Assembly: GCF_000970675.1 (NCBI RefSeq)
Contig: NZ_LAJA01000039.1
Span: 1 to 40,907 of the forward strand
Source: Domibacillus tundrae
GTDB taxonomy: Bacteria; Bacillota; Bacilli; Bacillales; Domibacillaceae
Reading direction: 5' to 3'
DNA length: 40,907 nucleotides
Shown here: positions 8,305 through 16,725 of the stretch, one piece after another
Numbering within the stretch: position 1 is the stretch's first letter
Layout of the letters: the number at the start of each line of letters is the position of its first letter
Made by a program: the position numbers and the translations under genes
The notes under the pieces: generated by a model
The model's input: only the letters and a program-made list of their open reading frames with translations
Database searches by the model: none
What the model was told of the DNA's origin: nothing

Positions 8305-8329
8305 AATTTTAAATTGATTGTATTATGAT
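8301..8329 (+). promoter_or_regulatory. promoter of the trp operon
   Basis: TTGAAA (8301-8306), a 17-bp spacer, then TATGAT (8324-8329). The -35 overlaps the stop codon of the acetyltransferase. A 6-1-6 dyad TATTAT-G-ATAATA (8321-8333) covers the -10. Confidence 0.7.
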
Positions 8330-8348
8330 AATAATCAGTCAAATAAAC

Positions 8349-8596
8349 ATGCGTTGAAGAAGAAAAGTAGCAGTGTAGAATGCTAAAGAGAGCCGGCGTT
8401 TGGTGCGAGCCGGTGCAGGAAACATTGTGAATGGGCTTCCGAGCTCCGGACCGAACCGTTTTTAGTAGGCTCCGGCGTACGTCTTACGTTACAAAAGACA
8501 GGCAGATTATTCTGCTGTTAAAGTGGGCTGCGATTTTGCGGCCAATAAAGGTGGTACCACGGCTCCCCGTCCTTTTGTTGATGAGGGGGCCTTTTT
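8349..8596 (+). promoter_or_regulatory. T-box riboswitch 1 (Trp), upstream of trpE
   Basis: The leader has the usual order: GAAGAAGAAAAGTAG near the 5' end, a stem I AGAGAG internal motif (8385-8390), a specifier-loop GAATGGG with Trp codon TGG at 8432-8434, and the T-box AAAGGTGGTACCACGG (8547-8562). It ends in a terminator stem GGCTCCCC/GGGGGCC with TTTTT (8592-8596). Uncharged tRNA-Trp would pair with the specifier and T-box to favour the antiterminator. Confidence 0.9.
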
Positions 8597-8608
8597 GTAT
8601 ACAAAAAA

Positions 8609-8839
8609 TACGTTGATCGGAAAAAGTAGGGCTGAAACGCGCGTTAAAGAGAGCCGGGATAGTGGAAGCCGGCACGTTGCAGCAGCTTGAATGGGTCCGT
8701 GAGTGGCCGCTTGAACGTGAAGTAGAGCGCCCGGCATTTGGCCGTTATCCAGATTTTAAGGGGAAGCATTTGCTTCAACGAGAGGTGGCACCGCGGGAAA
8801 CCGTCCTCCATAGATGATGATCATCTATGGAGTTTTTTT
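8609..8839 (+). promoter_or_regulatory. T-box riboswitch 2 (Trp), upstream of trpE
   Basis: A second complete element follows directly: CGTTGATCGGAAAAAGTAG, AGAGAG motif (8647-8652), specifier GAATGGG with TGG at 8692-8694, T-box AGAGGTGGCACCGCGG (8781-8796), then a perfect 12-bp terminator stem (8806-8817/8821-8832, loop TGA) with seven T. Tandem T-boxes in series give a steeper response to uncharged tRNA-Trp and are known for trp operons in some Bacillaceae. Confidence 0.92.
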
Positions 8840-8862
8840 ATGCACTGAAAGGGGAACTTAAA

Positions 8863-10257
8863 ATGAATTTACAAAAAAATATTTCATACAAACTAAGAGA
8901 AATGGAAGGCGATATGATCACGCCGATTTCCATCTATCGTTTGCTTACCGGCTCGAAAAAAATGCTGTTTGAATCGTCGGCCAAACATGAAGAAAGCGGA
9001 CGTTATTCGTTTATTGCCATCGATCCGATTGCTGAATTTACAGCGGATGCAAGCGGCTATACACTGGCGAAAAAAGACGGAAAAACTGAAAATGGCACGG
9101 GCAAATTTATGGGCAAGCTAAAAGAAATCATGCCTGCTCACAAAGAACAGGACTATCCATTCCCGTTTTTCGGTGGTGCGGCAGGCTACATCGGATATGA
9201 TACAGTCTTTTTTGAAGAAAAAATTGGCGAGCCGCTTACAGACGAGCTTGGCATGCCGGATGTGCACATGATGTTTTACGATACGTTCGTTGTGTACGAT
9301 CATTTAACACAGCGCGTCACCATTGCGGCTGTTGACTTATTTGGCGGACGAACTGAAGCGGAGATGGAGTCGGCGATTCAAAAAATATATGACGACATTC
9401 ATGCGGAGCAAAAACCATATGCCGTAAATGAAACGAATGTGCTGGCTTTCAGCTCAAAGCTTGAACGGAACGCCTTTTGCCAAATGGTCGAAAAAGCGAA
9501 GGAACATATTGTTCGAGGTGACATATTCCAAGTGGTTTTGTCTCAGCGTCTTTCATCTCCATTTGAAGGCGACCCGTTCACGCTCTATCGCCGTCTGAGG
9601 ACATCGAATCCGTCGCCATACATGTTTTATATCGATTTTGATGGCTACACGGTGCTTGGAACGTCACCTGAAAGCCTTGTGAAGATAAGCGGACGGACGG
9701 TGACGACGAACCCGATCGCCGGAACGCGCCCACGCGGTAAGTCACCGGAAGAAGATGCACGTTTATCAGAAGAATTGCTGGCTGATGAAAAGGAAATTGC
9801 CGAGCATCGGATGCTCGTTGACCTTGGCCGCAACGACGTCGGCAAAATTTCCGAAATTGGCTCGGTGACATTGGATAAATACATGACGATTGAAAAATAC
9901 AAACATGTCATGCACATTGTGTCCGAGGTTTCCGGCGAGTTAAAAGAAGACTACCATCCACTTGATGCACTTACAGCCTGCTTGCCGGCGGGAACTGTAT
10001 CGGGCGCGCCGAAAATTCGCGCGATGCAAATTATTAACGACCTGGAGCCGGTGAAGCGCGGCGTTTATTCCGGTGCGGTTGGGTATTTATCGGCAACCGG
10101 AAGCATGGACTTTGCGCTGGCCATCCGCACGATGGTCATTAAAGATGGCAGCGCGCACGTGCAAGCGGGCGCCGGGATTGTGTATGATTCGGTGCCGGAA
10201 ACGGAATTTGATGAAACGATGCATAAAGCAAAAGCATTACTGGAGGTGCAAAAATGA
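8863..10257 (+). CDS. trpE: anthranilate synthase component I
   Basis: 464 residues from the ATG at 8863, which has AAAGGGG upstream; an in-frame ATG at 8827 lies inside the terminator hairpin and is not used. It makes anthranilate from chorismate using ammonia from the TrpG domain. The chorismate-binding domain shows DIFQVVLSQR, GTSPESLVK, NPIAGTRPRG and the C-terminal GAGIVYDSVPETEFDET. The N-terminal region holds the tryptophan feedback site (LLESS-type motif LFESSAKHEESGRYSF). Its stop overlaps the trpG start (ATGA). Confidence 0.97.
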   Translation: MNLQKNISYKLREMEGDMITPISIYRLLTGSKKMLFESSAKHEESGRYSFIAIDPIAEFTADASGYTLAKKDGKTENGTGKFMGKLKEIMPAHKEQDYPFPFFGGAAGYIGYDTVFFEEKIGEPLTDELGMPDVHMMFYDTFVVYDHLTQRVTIAAVDLFGGRTEAEMESAIQKIYDDIHAEQKPYAVNETNVLAFSSKLERNAFCQMVEKAKEHIVRGDIFQVVLSQRLSSPFEGDPFTLYRRLRTSNPSPYMFYIDFDGYTVLGTSPESLVKISGRTVTTNPIAGTRPRGKSPEEDARLSEELLADEKEIAEHRMLVDLGRNDVGKISEIGSVTLDKYMTIEKYKHVMHIVSEVSGELKEDYHPLDALTACLPAGTVSGAPKIRAMQIINDLEPVKRGVYSGAVGYLSATGSMDFALAIRTMVIKDGSAHVQAGAGIVYDSVPETEFDETMHKAKALLEVQK

Positions 10258-11867
10258 TTTTATTAATTGATAACTATGATTCTTTCACATATAACTTGTA
10301 TCAGCAAATCAGTGGACTCGGCAAAAACGTCCGTGTCGTCCGCAACGATGAAATCACGATTGATGAAATTGAAGCGTTAGAGCCGGAAGCGATTGTCATT
10401 TCACCAGGACCGGGAACACCGGAAGAAGCAGGTGTTTCCATTGAAGTGGTGCACGCGTTTTACCACCGCATCCCGATTTTAGGCATTTGCCTGGGCCATC
10501 AAGCGATTGCGGCGGCGTTCGGTACAGATATTATTCAAGCGAAAACGATTAAACACGGCAAGCTGTCGATGGTGCGTCACGAAGGAAAAGGCTTGTTTGC
10601 TGGTGTGCAAGGGCCGGTGCCGGTCATGCGTTACCACTCACTAGTGGCAGACCCCGAAACACTTAGCCCGAAGCTTGAAGTGATCGCGGAATCAACAGAC
10701 GATAATGAAATTATGGCGCTTCGCCATAAAGAATATCCGGTGTTTGGCCTACAATTTCACCCGGAATCAATTGGTACAAAAATTGGCGATGAGTTGATTG
10801 CTGAATTTTTCCGCTCGTACCGGAAAGAAAAAAACATGAAAAAGCATTTGTTGACATTGTCTGCCGGTGAATCGTTACCATTTGCTGAAATGGAAGACGC
10901 GGTAACGGAAATTTTGCAGGAAGACGTTTCCGACAGTGAGATCGCTGCGTTTTTAATGGCGCTGAAAGCAAAAGGCGAAACCGTTGATGAAATTGCGGCA
11001 CTCGTTCACGTCCTGCGTCAAAATGCTATCTCCACACGGACCGTATGGAAAAATGTGATGGACAATTGCGGCACGGGCGGCGATGGCTCGCAAAGCTTTA
11101 ACATTTCCACCACGTCCGCGTTTGTATTGGCAGGAGCGGGTGTGAAAGTGGCAAAACACGGCAATCGGAGTGTGTCAAGTAAAACAGGCAGCGCTGATGT
11201 GCTTGAGCATTTAGGGGTGTCGCTGGACTTCCTCGCTGACGAAACAGATAAATTGCTTGATGAAAACGGTATTACGTTTTTATTTGCGCCGCACGTTCAC
11301 CCGAAATTAAAACGAATTATGAAAGTACGCCGCGATCTGAAAATCCCAACGATTTTCAACTTAATCGGGCCGCTTACAAATCCAGTCCAGCTTGATACGC
11401 AGCTATTAGGCATTTATCGGCGTGATATGCTGGACATGATGGCAGACGTTTTAAACCGGCTCGGACGCAAGCGTGCGGTCGTGCTGAACGGGGCCGGTTA
11501 CATGGATGAAGCGTCACTTGCCGGTGAAAACCACCTCGTTGTGCTAGAGAACGGCACAGTGGAAAAAATGATTGTAACGGCCGAATCGGTTGGCTTGCCA
11601 GAATATTCACTTGATGAAATTAAAGGCGGCGAAGCGATTGAAAACGCTGAAATTTTAAAACGTATTTTAGAAGGCGAACTCGGGGCATGCCGCGATACCG
11701 TCGTGTTAAATGCCGGGATTGGATTATTTGCAAATGGCAAGGCGAAGACGGTGAAAGAAGGCGTAGAGATGGCGCAGGAAAGCATCGATTCCGGTGCGGC
11801 GCTGTCTAAGCTGAATTACCTCGTTGACTACTCGAAATCCAGAAAGAAAGAAGAGGTGCTTGGATGA
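10254..11867 (+). CDS. trpGD: fused anthranilate synthase glutaminase / anthranilate phosphoribosyltransferase
   Basis: 537 residues. Residues 1-194 are a class I glutamine amidotransferase (TrpG) with Cys79 in GICLGHQ and His169-x-Glu171 in FHPES, supplying ammonia to TrpE. From Met195 the chain is a full TrpD: DNCGTGGDGSQSFNIST (270-286), KHGNRSVSS and the FNLIGPLTNP segment, which transfers phosphoribose from PRPP to anthranilate. The junction is RKEKN-MKKH, in an A7 run. One A fewer would end TrpG at a TGA overlapping the TrpD ATG (ATGA), like the other overlaps in this operon. GGAAAG before that ATG could allow internal initiation. The fusion is therefore either real but young, or an indel error. 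Confidence 0.9.
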   Translation: MILLIDNYDSFTYNLYQQISGLGKNVRVVRNDEITIDEIEALEPEAIVISPGPGTPEEAGVSIEVVHAFYHRIPILGICLGHQAIAAAFGTDIIQAKTIKHGKLSMVRHEGKGLFAGVQGPVPVMRYHSLVADPETLSPKLEVIAESTDDNEIMALRHKEYPVFGLQFHPESIGTKIGDELIAEFFRSYRKEKNMKKHLLTLSAGESLPFAEMEDAVTEILQEDVSDSEIAAFLMALKAKGETVDEIAALVHVLRQNAISTRTVWKNVMDNCGTGGDGSQSFNISTTSAFVLAGAGVKVAKHGNRSVSSKTGSADVLEHLGVSLDFLADETDKLLDENGITFLFAPHVHPKLKRIMKVRRDLKIPTIFNLIGPLTNPVQLDTQLLGIYRRDMLDMMADVLNRLGRKRAVVLNGAGYMDEASLAGENHLVVLENGTVEKMIVTAESVGLPEYSLDEIKGGEAIENAEILKRILEGELGACRDTVVLNAGIGLFANGKAKTVKEGVEMAQESIDSGAALSKLNYLVDYSKSRKKEEVLG

Positions 11868-12634
11868 CAACCATTTTAGATAAAATTATTGAGAAGAAAA
11901 AAGAAGAAGTGGCTATGCTGAAAAAGTCCGGCCTGTCGTATAAGGCTGACCGGAAACCGGTGTCTTTTTACGACCGGATCGCTGCATCTAAAACGATGGC
12001 GCTTATTGCAGAAGTAAAGCGGGCATCCCCGTCAAAAGGGGACATTAACCTCGGCGTGAATCCGGTCGAGCAGGCATCGATTTATGCAGAAAACGGAGCG
12101 GACGCTGTTTCCGTCTTAACGGATACGCCATTTTTCAAAGGAACGATGGACGATCTAAAAGCGGTGAAAGCGAACATCGACATCCCGGTGTTAAACAAAG
12201 ATTTTATCATTGATTCGATCCAAATTGACCGGGCATTTGCTTCAGGCGGTGACATGATTTTATTGATCGCGGCAGCACTGAATGATGATGAAATGAAGCG
12301 TTTATATGCGCATGCAAAAGAAAAAGACCTTGATGTGCTCGTGGAAGTACACGACGAGGCGGAAATGGAACGGGCGCTCCAACTTGAAGCGAACATTATT
12401 GGCATCAACAACCGCAACTTAAAAACATTTGAAACAAATCTTTCTGTCACAGAACGGCTGCTTCGTTCTTACGGCAAAGAAAACGCCTTTTTCGTGTCTG
12501 AAAGCGGCATTCAGTCGCAGGAAGACGCCATTCGCTTAAAAGAAGCAGGGGCTAGAGCACTTCTTGTCGGTGAAACATTAATGAGAGCGGGTAATGTCGC
12601 AGACGCGGTCCGTTCGCTGAAAGTGGAATTATAA
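11864..12634 (+). CDS. trpC: indole-3-glycerol phosphate synthase
   Basis: 256 residues, one TIM-barrel domain. It closes the indole ring from carboxyphenylamino-deoxyribulose phosphate with loss of CO2. Family motifs include IAEVKRASPSKGDI (catalytic Lys in EVKRASPSKG), VLNKDFIID, NNRNLKTFE and VSESGI near the C-terminus. It starts at an ATG overlapping the TrpD stop (ATGA). The trpF start follows immediately, with no gap. TrpC is not fused to TrpF here, unlike in enterobacteria. Confidence 0.96.
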   Translation: MTTILDKIIEKKKEEVAMLKKSGLSYKADRKPVSFYDRIAASKTMALIAEVKRASPSKGDINLGVNPVEQASIYAENGADAVSVLTDTPFFKGTMDDLKAVKANIDIPVLNKDFIIDSIQIDRAFASGGDMILLIAAALNDDEMKRLYAHAKEKDLDVLVEVHDEAEMERALQLEANIIGINNRNLKTFETNLSVTERLLRSYGKENAFFVSESGIQSQEDAIRLKEAGARALLVGETLMRAGNVADAVRSLKVEL

Positions 12635-13249
12635 ATGAACGTAAAAATTTGCGGCATTATGTCCTTTGAAGCGGCAAGCTGGGCACGGGAAGCCGGAGCG
12701 GATATGATTGGCTTCGTTTTCGCACAAAGCAGCCGGAAAATCCCCGCTGAATTTGCCCGGCAGCTGGCAGAAGCGGTTGGCCCACATGTGAAAAAAGTCG
12801 GCGTATTTGTCAATGAAACAGAAGAGGCGATTCGATCGATTGCAGCGGAAGTCGGCCTTGACTACATTCAGCTGCACGGTGATGAAACAGCTGATTTTGC
12901 GGGGAAAATGCCAGTACCGGTTATTAAAGCTTTTTCAGTGAAAGATGGTTTGTCCTTTAAAGAAATGTTCGCGTTTCCGGCAGACTATATTTTAATCGAC
13001 AGTCCGCCCGCGCAGTACCGGGGCGGCAGCGGCCAGGTATTTGACTGGTCCGTGCTTGATGATCCGGATGTGGACAAAAGCCGATTAATTTTGGCAGGGG
13101 GCTTGAATCCTGATAATATAAAAGAAGCCGTCCAATCTGTCGGTCCGTTTGCGGTTGATATTTCAAGCGGCGTCGAAACAGATGGGCGAAAAGATGAAGT
13201 GAAAATATTTCAATTTGTACAGCGTGCGAAAGGGGCTAATAAAGCGTGA
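12635..13249 (+). CDS. trpF: phosphoribosylanthranilate isomerase
   Basis: 204 residues, a small TIM barrel performing the Amadori rearrangement of phosphoribosylanthranilate. It opens MNVKICGIM with the catalytic Cys in KICG; the general-acid Asp is in [20 protein letters not shown] and [10 protein letters not shown] form the phosphate-binding loops. The ATG follows the trpC stop with no intervening base and only a weak ribosome-binding site, so translation is probably coupled. Its end overlaps the GTG start of trpB. Confidence 0.95.
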   Translation: MNVKICGIMSFEAASWAREAGADMIGFVFAQSSRKIPAEFARQLAEAVGPHVKKVGVFVNETEEAIRSIAAEVGLDYIQLHGDETADFAGKMPVPVIKAFSVKDGLSFKEMFAFPADYILIDSPPAQYRGGSGQVFDWSVLDDPDVDKSRLILAGGLNPDNIKEAVQSVGPFAVDISSGVETDGRKDEVKIFQFVQRAKGANKA

Positions 13250-14457
13250 GCAATGTATACAATCAGCCAGATGAAAAAGGGCACTATGGTCAATACGGCG
13301 GCCGCTACGTACCGGAATCATTAATGCGTGCAGTAAAAGAGCTGGAAGAAGCTTATCAGTCAGCGATGAAAGATGAAGCATTTCTGTCAGAGCTAAATCA
13401 TTATTTAACCGATTATGTCGGCCGTGAAAACCCGCTTTATTTTGCGGAAAACTTAACAAAAGCAGCCGGCGGCGCAAAAATTTACTTAAAACGGGAAGAT
13501 TTAAACCATACAGGCGCCCATAAAATTAACAACACGATTGGACAAGCGCTCCTTGCCGTGCGCATGGGCAAGAAAAAAGTTGTCGCAGAAACAGGCGCCG
13601 GCCAGCACGGCGTCGCAACAGCGACTGTGTGTGCGCTTCTAAATTTGGATTGCGTCATTTTTATGGGCGAAGAAGATATTCGCCGCCAGGAATTAAATGT
13701 GTTCCGGATGGAGCTTCTAGGCGCTCGTGTTGAAAGTGTTTCACAAGGAAGCGGCACATTAAAAGATGCGGTGAACGAGGCATTGCGCTACTGGGTCACA
13801 AACGTTGAAGATACCCATTACATTATGGGCTCGGTACTCGGTCCACATCCATTCCCGCAAATTGTCCGCGATTTCCAGGCGGTCATCGGCTTGGAAACGA
13901 AAAAACAGCTGCAGGAAAAAGAAGGCCGTCTGCCTGATGCGGTTATTGCCTGCATCGGCGGCGGCAGCAACGCAATGGGCATGTTTTACCCGTTCATTGA
14001 GGATGAAACCGTTAAAATGTATGGAGTAGAAGCATCGGGAAGCGGCGTTGAGACAGATAAACATGCGGCGTCAATGACGATGGGCAGCGTCGGCGTCCTT
14101 CACGGCAGCAAAATGTATTTACTTCAGGATGAGGCCGGCCAAATTCAAGAAGCACATTCGATTTCAGCAGGTCTTGATTACCCTGGTGTTGGACCGGAAC
14201 ATAGCTTTTTAAAAGATTCCGGACGTGTGATTTATGAACATATTACGGATGAAGAGGCGCTTGAAGGCTTTAAAGCGCTGACGAAAACAGAAGGCATTAT
14301 TCCGGCACTTGAAAGCTCGCATGCAATTGCGTACGCATTGAAGCTTGCGCCAAAAATGAACAAGGACGAAATCATTGCTATCTGCTTATCCGGCCGTGGC
14401 GACAAAGATGTGGCGCAGATTAAAGAACGGTTTGAGAGAGAGGGCAAGCAGGCATGA
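13246..14457 (+). CDS. trpB: tryptophan synthase beta chain
   Basis: 403 residues with a GTG start that overlaps the trpF stop (GTGA). This PLP enzyme joins indole and serine to form tryptophan. The PLP lysine is in HTGAHKINN (Lys93), and the phosphate-binding loop is [16 protein letters not shown] near the N-terminus and ETGAGQHG mark the TrpB1 class that pairs with TrpA in the alpha2-beta2 complex. The trpA start overlaps its stop (ATGA). Confidence 0.97.
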   Translation: MSNVYNQPDEKGHYGQYGGRYVPESLMRAVKELEEAYQSAMKDEAFLSELNHYLTDYVGRENPLYFAENLTKAAGGAKIYLKREDLNHTGAHKINNTIGQALLAVRMGKKKVVAETGAGQHGVATATVCALLNLDCVIFMGEEDIRRQELNVFRMELLGARVESVSQGSGTLKDAVNEALRYWVTNVEDTHYIMGSVLGPHPFPQIVRDFQAVIGLETKKQLQEKEGRLPDAVIACIGGGSNAMGMFYPFIEDETVKMYGVEASGSGVETDKHAASMTMGSVGVLHGSKMYLLQDEAGQIQEAHSISAGLDYPGVGPEHSFLKDSGRVIYEHITDEEALEGFKALTKTEGIIPALESSHAIAYALKLAPKMNKDEIIAICLSGRGDKDVAQIKERFEREGKQA

Positions 14458-15218
14458 CGAAATTTAAAATGGCCGACGCGTTTCAACAAGTGGAACAAGC
14501 GGGCAAAAAAGCGTTTACCGCTTACATTATGGCGGGCGACGGCGGCCTTCATACATTAAAAGATACAATTTTACTGCTTGAACAATCCGGTGTGACGGTG
14601 ATTGAACTCGGCATCCCGTTCTCCGATCCGGTTGCAGATGGTCCTGTCATTCAGGAAGCCGGCAAGCGTGCCTTAAAAGAAAAAGTGACACTGACACAAA
14701 TTTTAAAAGAGCTTGCCTCCTTTAAAGACGAAATCAGCGTGCCGATCGTCATTATGACGTATGCCAACCCGGTCTTTAAAATCGGTGCAGAACATTTTGC
14801 GGATTTATGCGAAAAAGCCGGCGTTTCCGGTGTTATTATTCCGGATGTGCCAATGGAAGAAGAAGCAGAATTTAAAGAGCCGCTTACTGCGCGTGACATT
14901 GCGATGATCCGATTTGTGACACTGACAAGCTCGGACGAACGGATTGCCGAAACAGTGAAAGACGCAGAAGGATTTGTTTATGCAGTAACGGTTAACGGCA
15001 TTACCGGCGCGCGTGCCGGGTTCGCCGGCGATTTGAGCGCACATTTGTCCCATATTGCTAAACAAAGCCCGGTGCCGGTCCTGGCCGGATTTGGGGTTTC
15101 GTCAAAAGAACAGGCGGAAACACTCGGCGCTGCGTGCGGAGGCGTTATCGTCGGCAGCAAAATCGTCCAGCTGTTAAATGAAGGAAAAGGCAATGAAATT
15201 AAACAGTTGATTCCGTGA
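14454..15218 (+). CDS. trpA: tryptophan synthase alpha chain
   Basis: 254 residues, TIM barrel. It cleaves indole-glycerol phosphate and channels indole to TrpB. The catalytic Glu lies in [17 protein letters not shown] and the Asp in [20 protein letters not shown] and GVIVGSKIV form the phosphate site. It is the last gene of the operon; a bidirectional terminator follows. No aromatic-pathway or hisC gene is attached. Confidence 0.96.
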   Translation: MTKFKMADAFQQVEQAGKKAFTAYIMAGDGGLHTLKDTILLLEQSGVTVIELGIPFSDPVADGPVIQEAGKRALKEKVTLTQILKELASFKDEISVPIVIMTYANPVFKIGAEHFADLCEKAGVSGVIIPDVPMEEEAEFKEPLTARDIAMIRFVTLTSSDERIAETVKDAEGFVYAVTVNGITGARAGFAGDLSAHLSHIAKQSPVPVLAGFGVSSKEQAETLGAACGGVIVGSKIVQLLNEGKGNEIKQLIP

Positions 15219-15254
15219 GTAGAAAAAAATTTAATAAAATGCTCCATAAAAAAG

Positions 15255-15288
15255 CCCGATTTGCATGAAAGCAAATCGGGTCCTTTTT
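15255..15288. terminator. bidirectional terminator between trpA and the ABC ATPase gene
   Basis: 10-bp perfect stem CCCGATTTGC/GCAAATCGGG (15255-15264, 15271-15280). T-rich on the plus strand (15281-15288) and A-rich upstream (15248-15253), so it serves both convergent genes. Confidence 0.92.
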
Positions 15289-16076
15289 TAGTTCGACACT
15301 ACTTTCAGCCAACTTCGCCGGTCCCGCCACTCTACTTCAACCGAAAGGCCAAATGCATCTGACAATATCTTGTTCGTCAGCACCCTTTTTTTCTCACCGG
15401 CTGCTATCATTTTTCCATCTTTCAACACAGCCACATGCGTGATTGCAGGGAAAATTTCTTCAATATGATGGGTCACATATAAAAGAGAAGTGCTGTGTTT
15501 TGACGCTTGAACCTCAAGCGATTCCAATAATTCTTCCCGTGCCCGCACGTCTAGTCCAGAACAAGGCTCATCTAAAATCATCGCGTCTGGTTCCGCCATA
15601 AACGCCCGCACAATCAGCACACGCCGCTGCTCTCCTTGAGACATAAACCGGTACGGCTTGTCCGCTAAATACGATAGGCGAAACGAAGCAAGCAGTTCAT
15701 CAGCTTTTTCCCAGTCCGTTTTATCCGTCTGTTCATAGATACCGATTGAATTAAACCGGCCGCTCACAACAATTTCCCGTGCGGTTTCCATATTGAGCGT
15801 TTCTAAAAAACGATTGAGTGTATTGCCGACAAAGCCAAGCCGTTTTTTCACATATTCCCAGTTGTAACGCCCATATTCGTGTCCAAACACGCGGATTGTA
15901 CCACTTGTCGGGAATTCATAGCCGCCCATCATATTCAGCATAGTTGATTTGCCTGAGCCATTCAACCCGAGAACCGCCCAATGCTCCCCAGGATTCACCG
16001 TCCAGTTTACATCGTCTAAAATCACACTCTTTTCCCGAATAAACTGCACATTTTCATACGAAATTATCTTACTCAT
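15288..16076 (-). CDS. ABC transporter ATP-binding protein (YlmA-like)
   Basis: 262 residues, a single ATPase domain. Walker A is GLNGSGKST (37-45), the signature is MSQGEQRR (145-152, variant of LSGGQ), Walker B is AMILDEPCSGLD (165-176), and the H-loop is in YVTHHIEEI. GGGAGG upstream of the ATG is a strong ribosome-binding site. No permease or binding protein lies nearby, so the substrate is unknown. The order of motifs and the His-His-Ile-Glu-Glu segment recall B. subtilis YlmA and E. coli ModF-type proteins. A TGTTAAAAT extended -10 at 16097-16105 on this strand may drive it. Confidence 0.85.
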   Translation of the reverse strand: MSKIISYENVQFIREKSVILDDVNWTVNPGEHWAVLGLNGSGKSTMLNMMGGYEFPTSGTIRVFGHEYGRYNWEYVKKRLGFVGNTLNRFLETLNMETAREIVVSGRFNSIGIYEQTDKTDWEKADELLASFRLSYLADKPYRFMSQGEQRRVLIVRAFMAEPDAMILDEPCSGLDVRAREELLESLEVQASKHSTSLLYVTHHIEEIFPAITHVAVLKDGKMIAAGEKKRVLTNKILSDAFGLSVEVEWRDRRSWLKVVSN

Positions 16077-16725
16077 TACTCATCACTCCCTCCCTCATTT
16101 TAACAGAAAAAGAAAGAGTTAAAATACAATTGGATTATTTTGTTAAAAGGGAAAAACTGGCTATTGTATTTACTTAAATACCCTTAAATGTATAATAAGA
16201 CAATTTTATGGTAAAAAATAATTATTATCGACGATGTTGCTTCGTATTTTGGTAAAGCGGAATAAGCCACTATTAACTTGTTTATTTAATTGCTATAATC
16301 GCAAAAAGACATTTGACAAACAAACTGAGATGCCTTTTTGGCATGAATACAATGCCGGAGATGGAACCTTTTTAACATAACATTTTACTAATGAGAAGAG
16401 GTGATCCTATAACACTTTTTTATTGATTTTGGTTAAAACAAACCGCATAACGGCGCTGATTAGAGCGTTTTCAACAAAAGTGAAAATTTATTGCGGAAAT
16501 TTGCAAAAAAGCATTGGTTTTTACAAAGAACAGTAGTAACATTGTACTTGAAAAGGCACCATCCAAATGACTGGAACTTCCAAATCGGAAACCGCCTTTT
16601 TTGTTTAATCTGCAATCAGAGTGGTAAACTTGTTCTGAAAGCGTTTTTAGATTTATTTGTACATATTTTGTTAACAGCGAACGTATACACGGAAATCAAA
16701 TGGCAACAGGTGGAGGTTTTTCAGA
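16077..16725 (+). other. long intergenic region and odhA leader
   Basis: About 650 bp without a supported gene. Two plus-strand promoter candidates are present: TTTACT-16 bp-TATAAT (16169-16196) and an extended -10 TGCTATAAT (16291-16299). Either gives an odhA leader of over 400 nt. A hairpin ATGCC-TTTTT-GGCAT (16330-16344) is not followed by T. I see no known riboswitch. A 122-codon frame at 16491 lacks a ribosome-binding site and overlaps odhA, so I do not accept it. Confidence 0.5.

Noticed and set aside
8431-8616. Small ORF in the T-box region
   Set aside because: The sequence is explained by stem I, the specifier and the T-box; no ribosome-binding site is present.
8827-8862. Upstream ATG extension of trpE
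   Set aside because: It lies within the T-box terminator hairpin; the ATG at 8863 has the proper ribosome-binding site.
16660-16690. TATGTAC on the minus strand in the odhA leader as a third Ter site
   Set aside because: After TATGTAC the rest of the consensus fails and no ACTAA lies six bases upstream.
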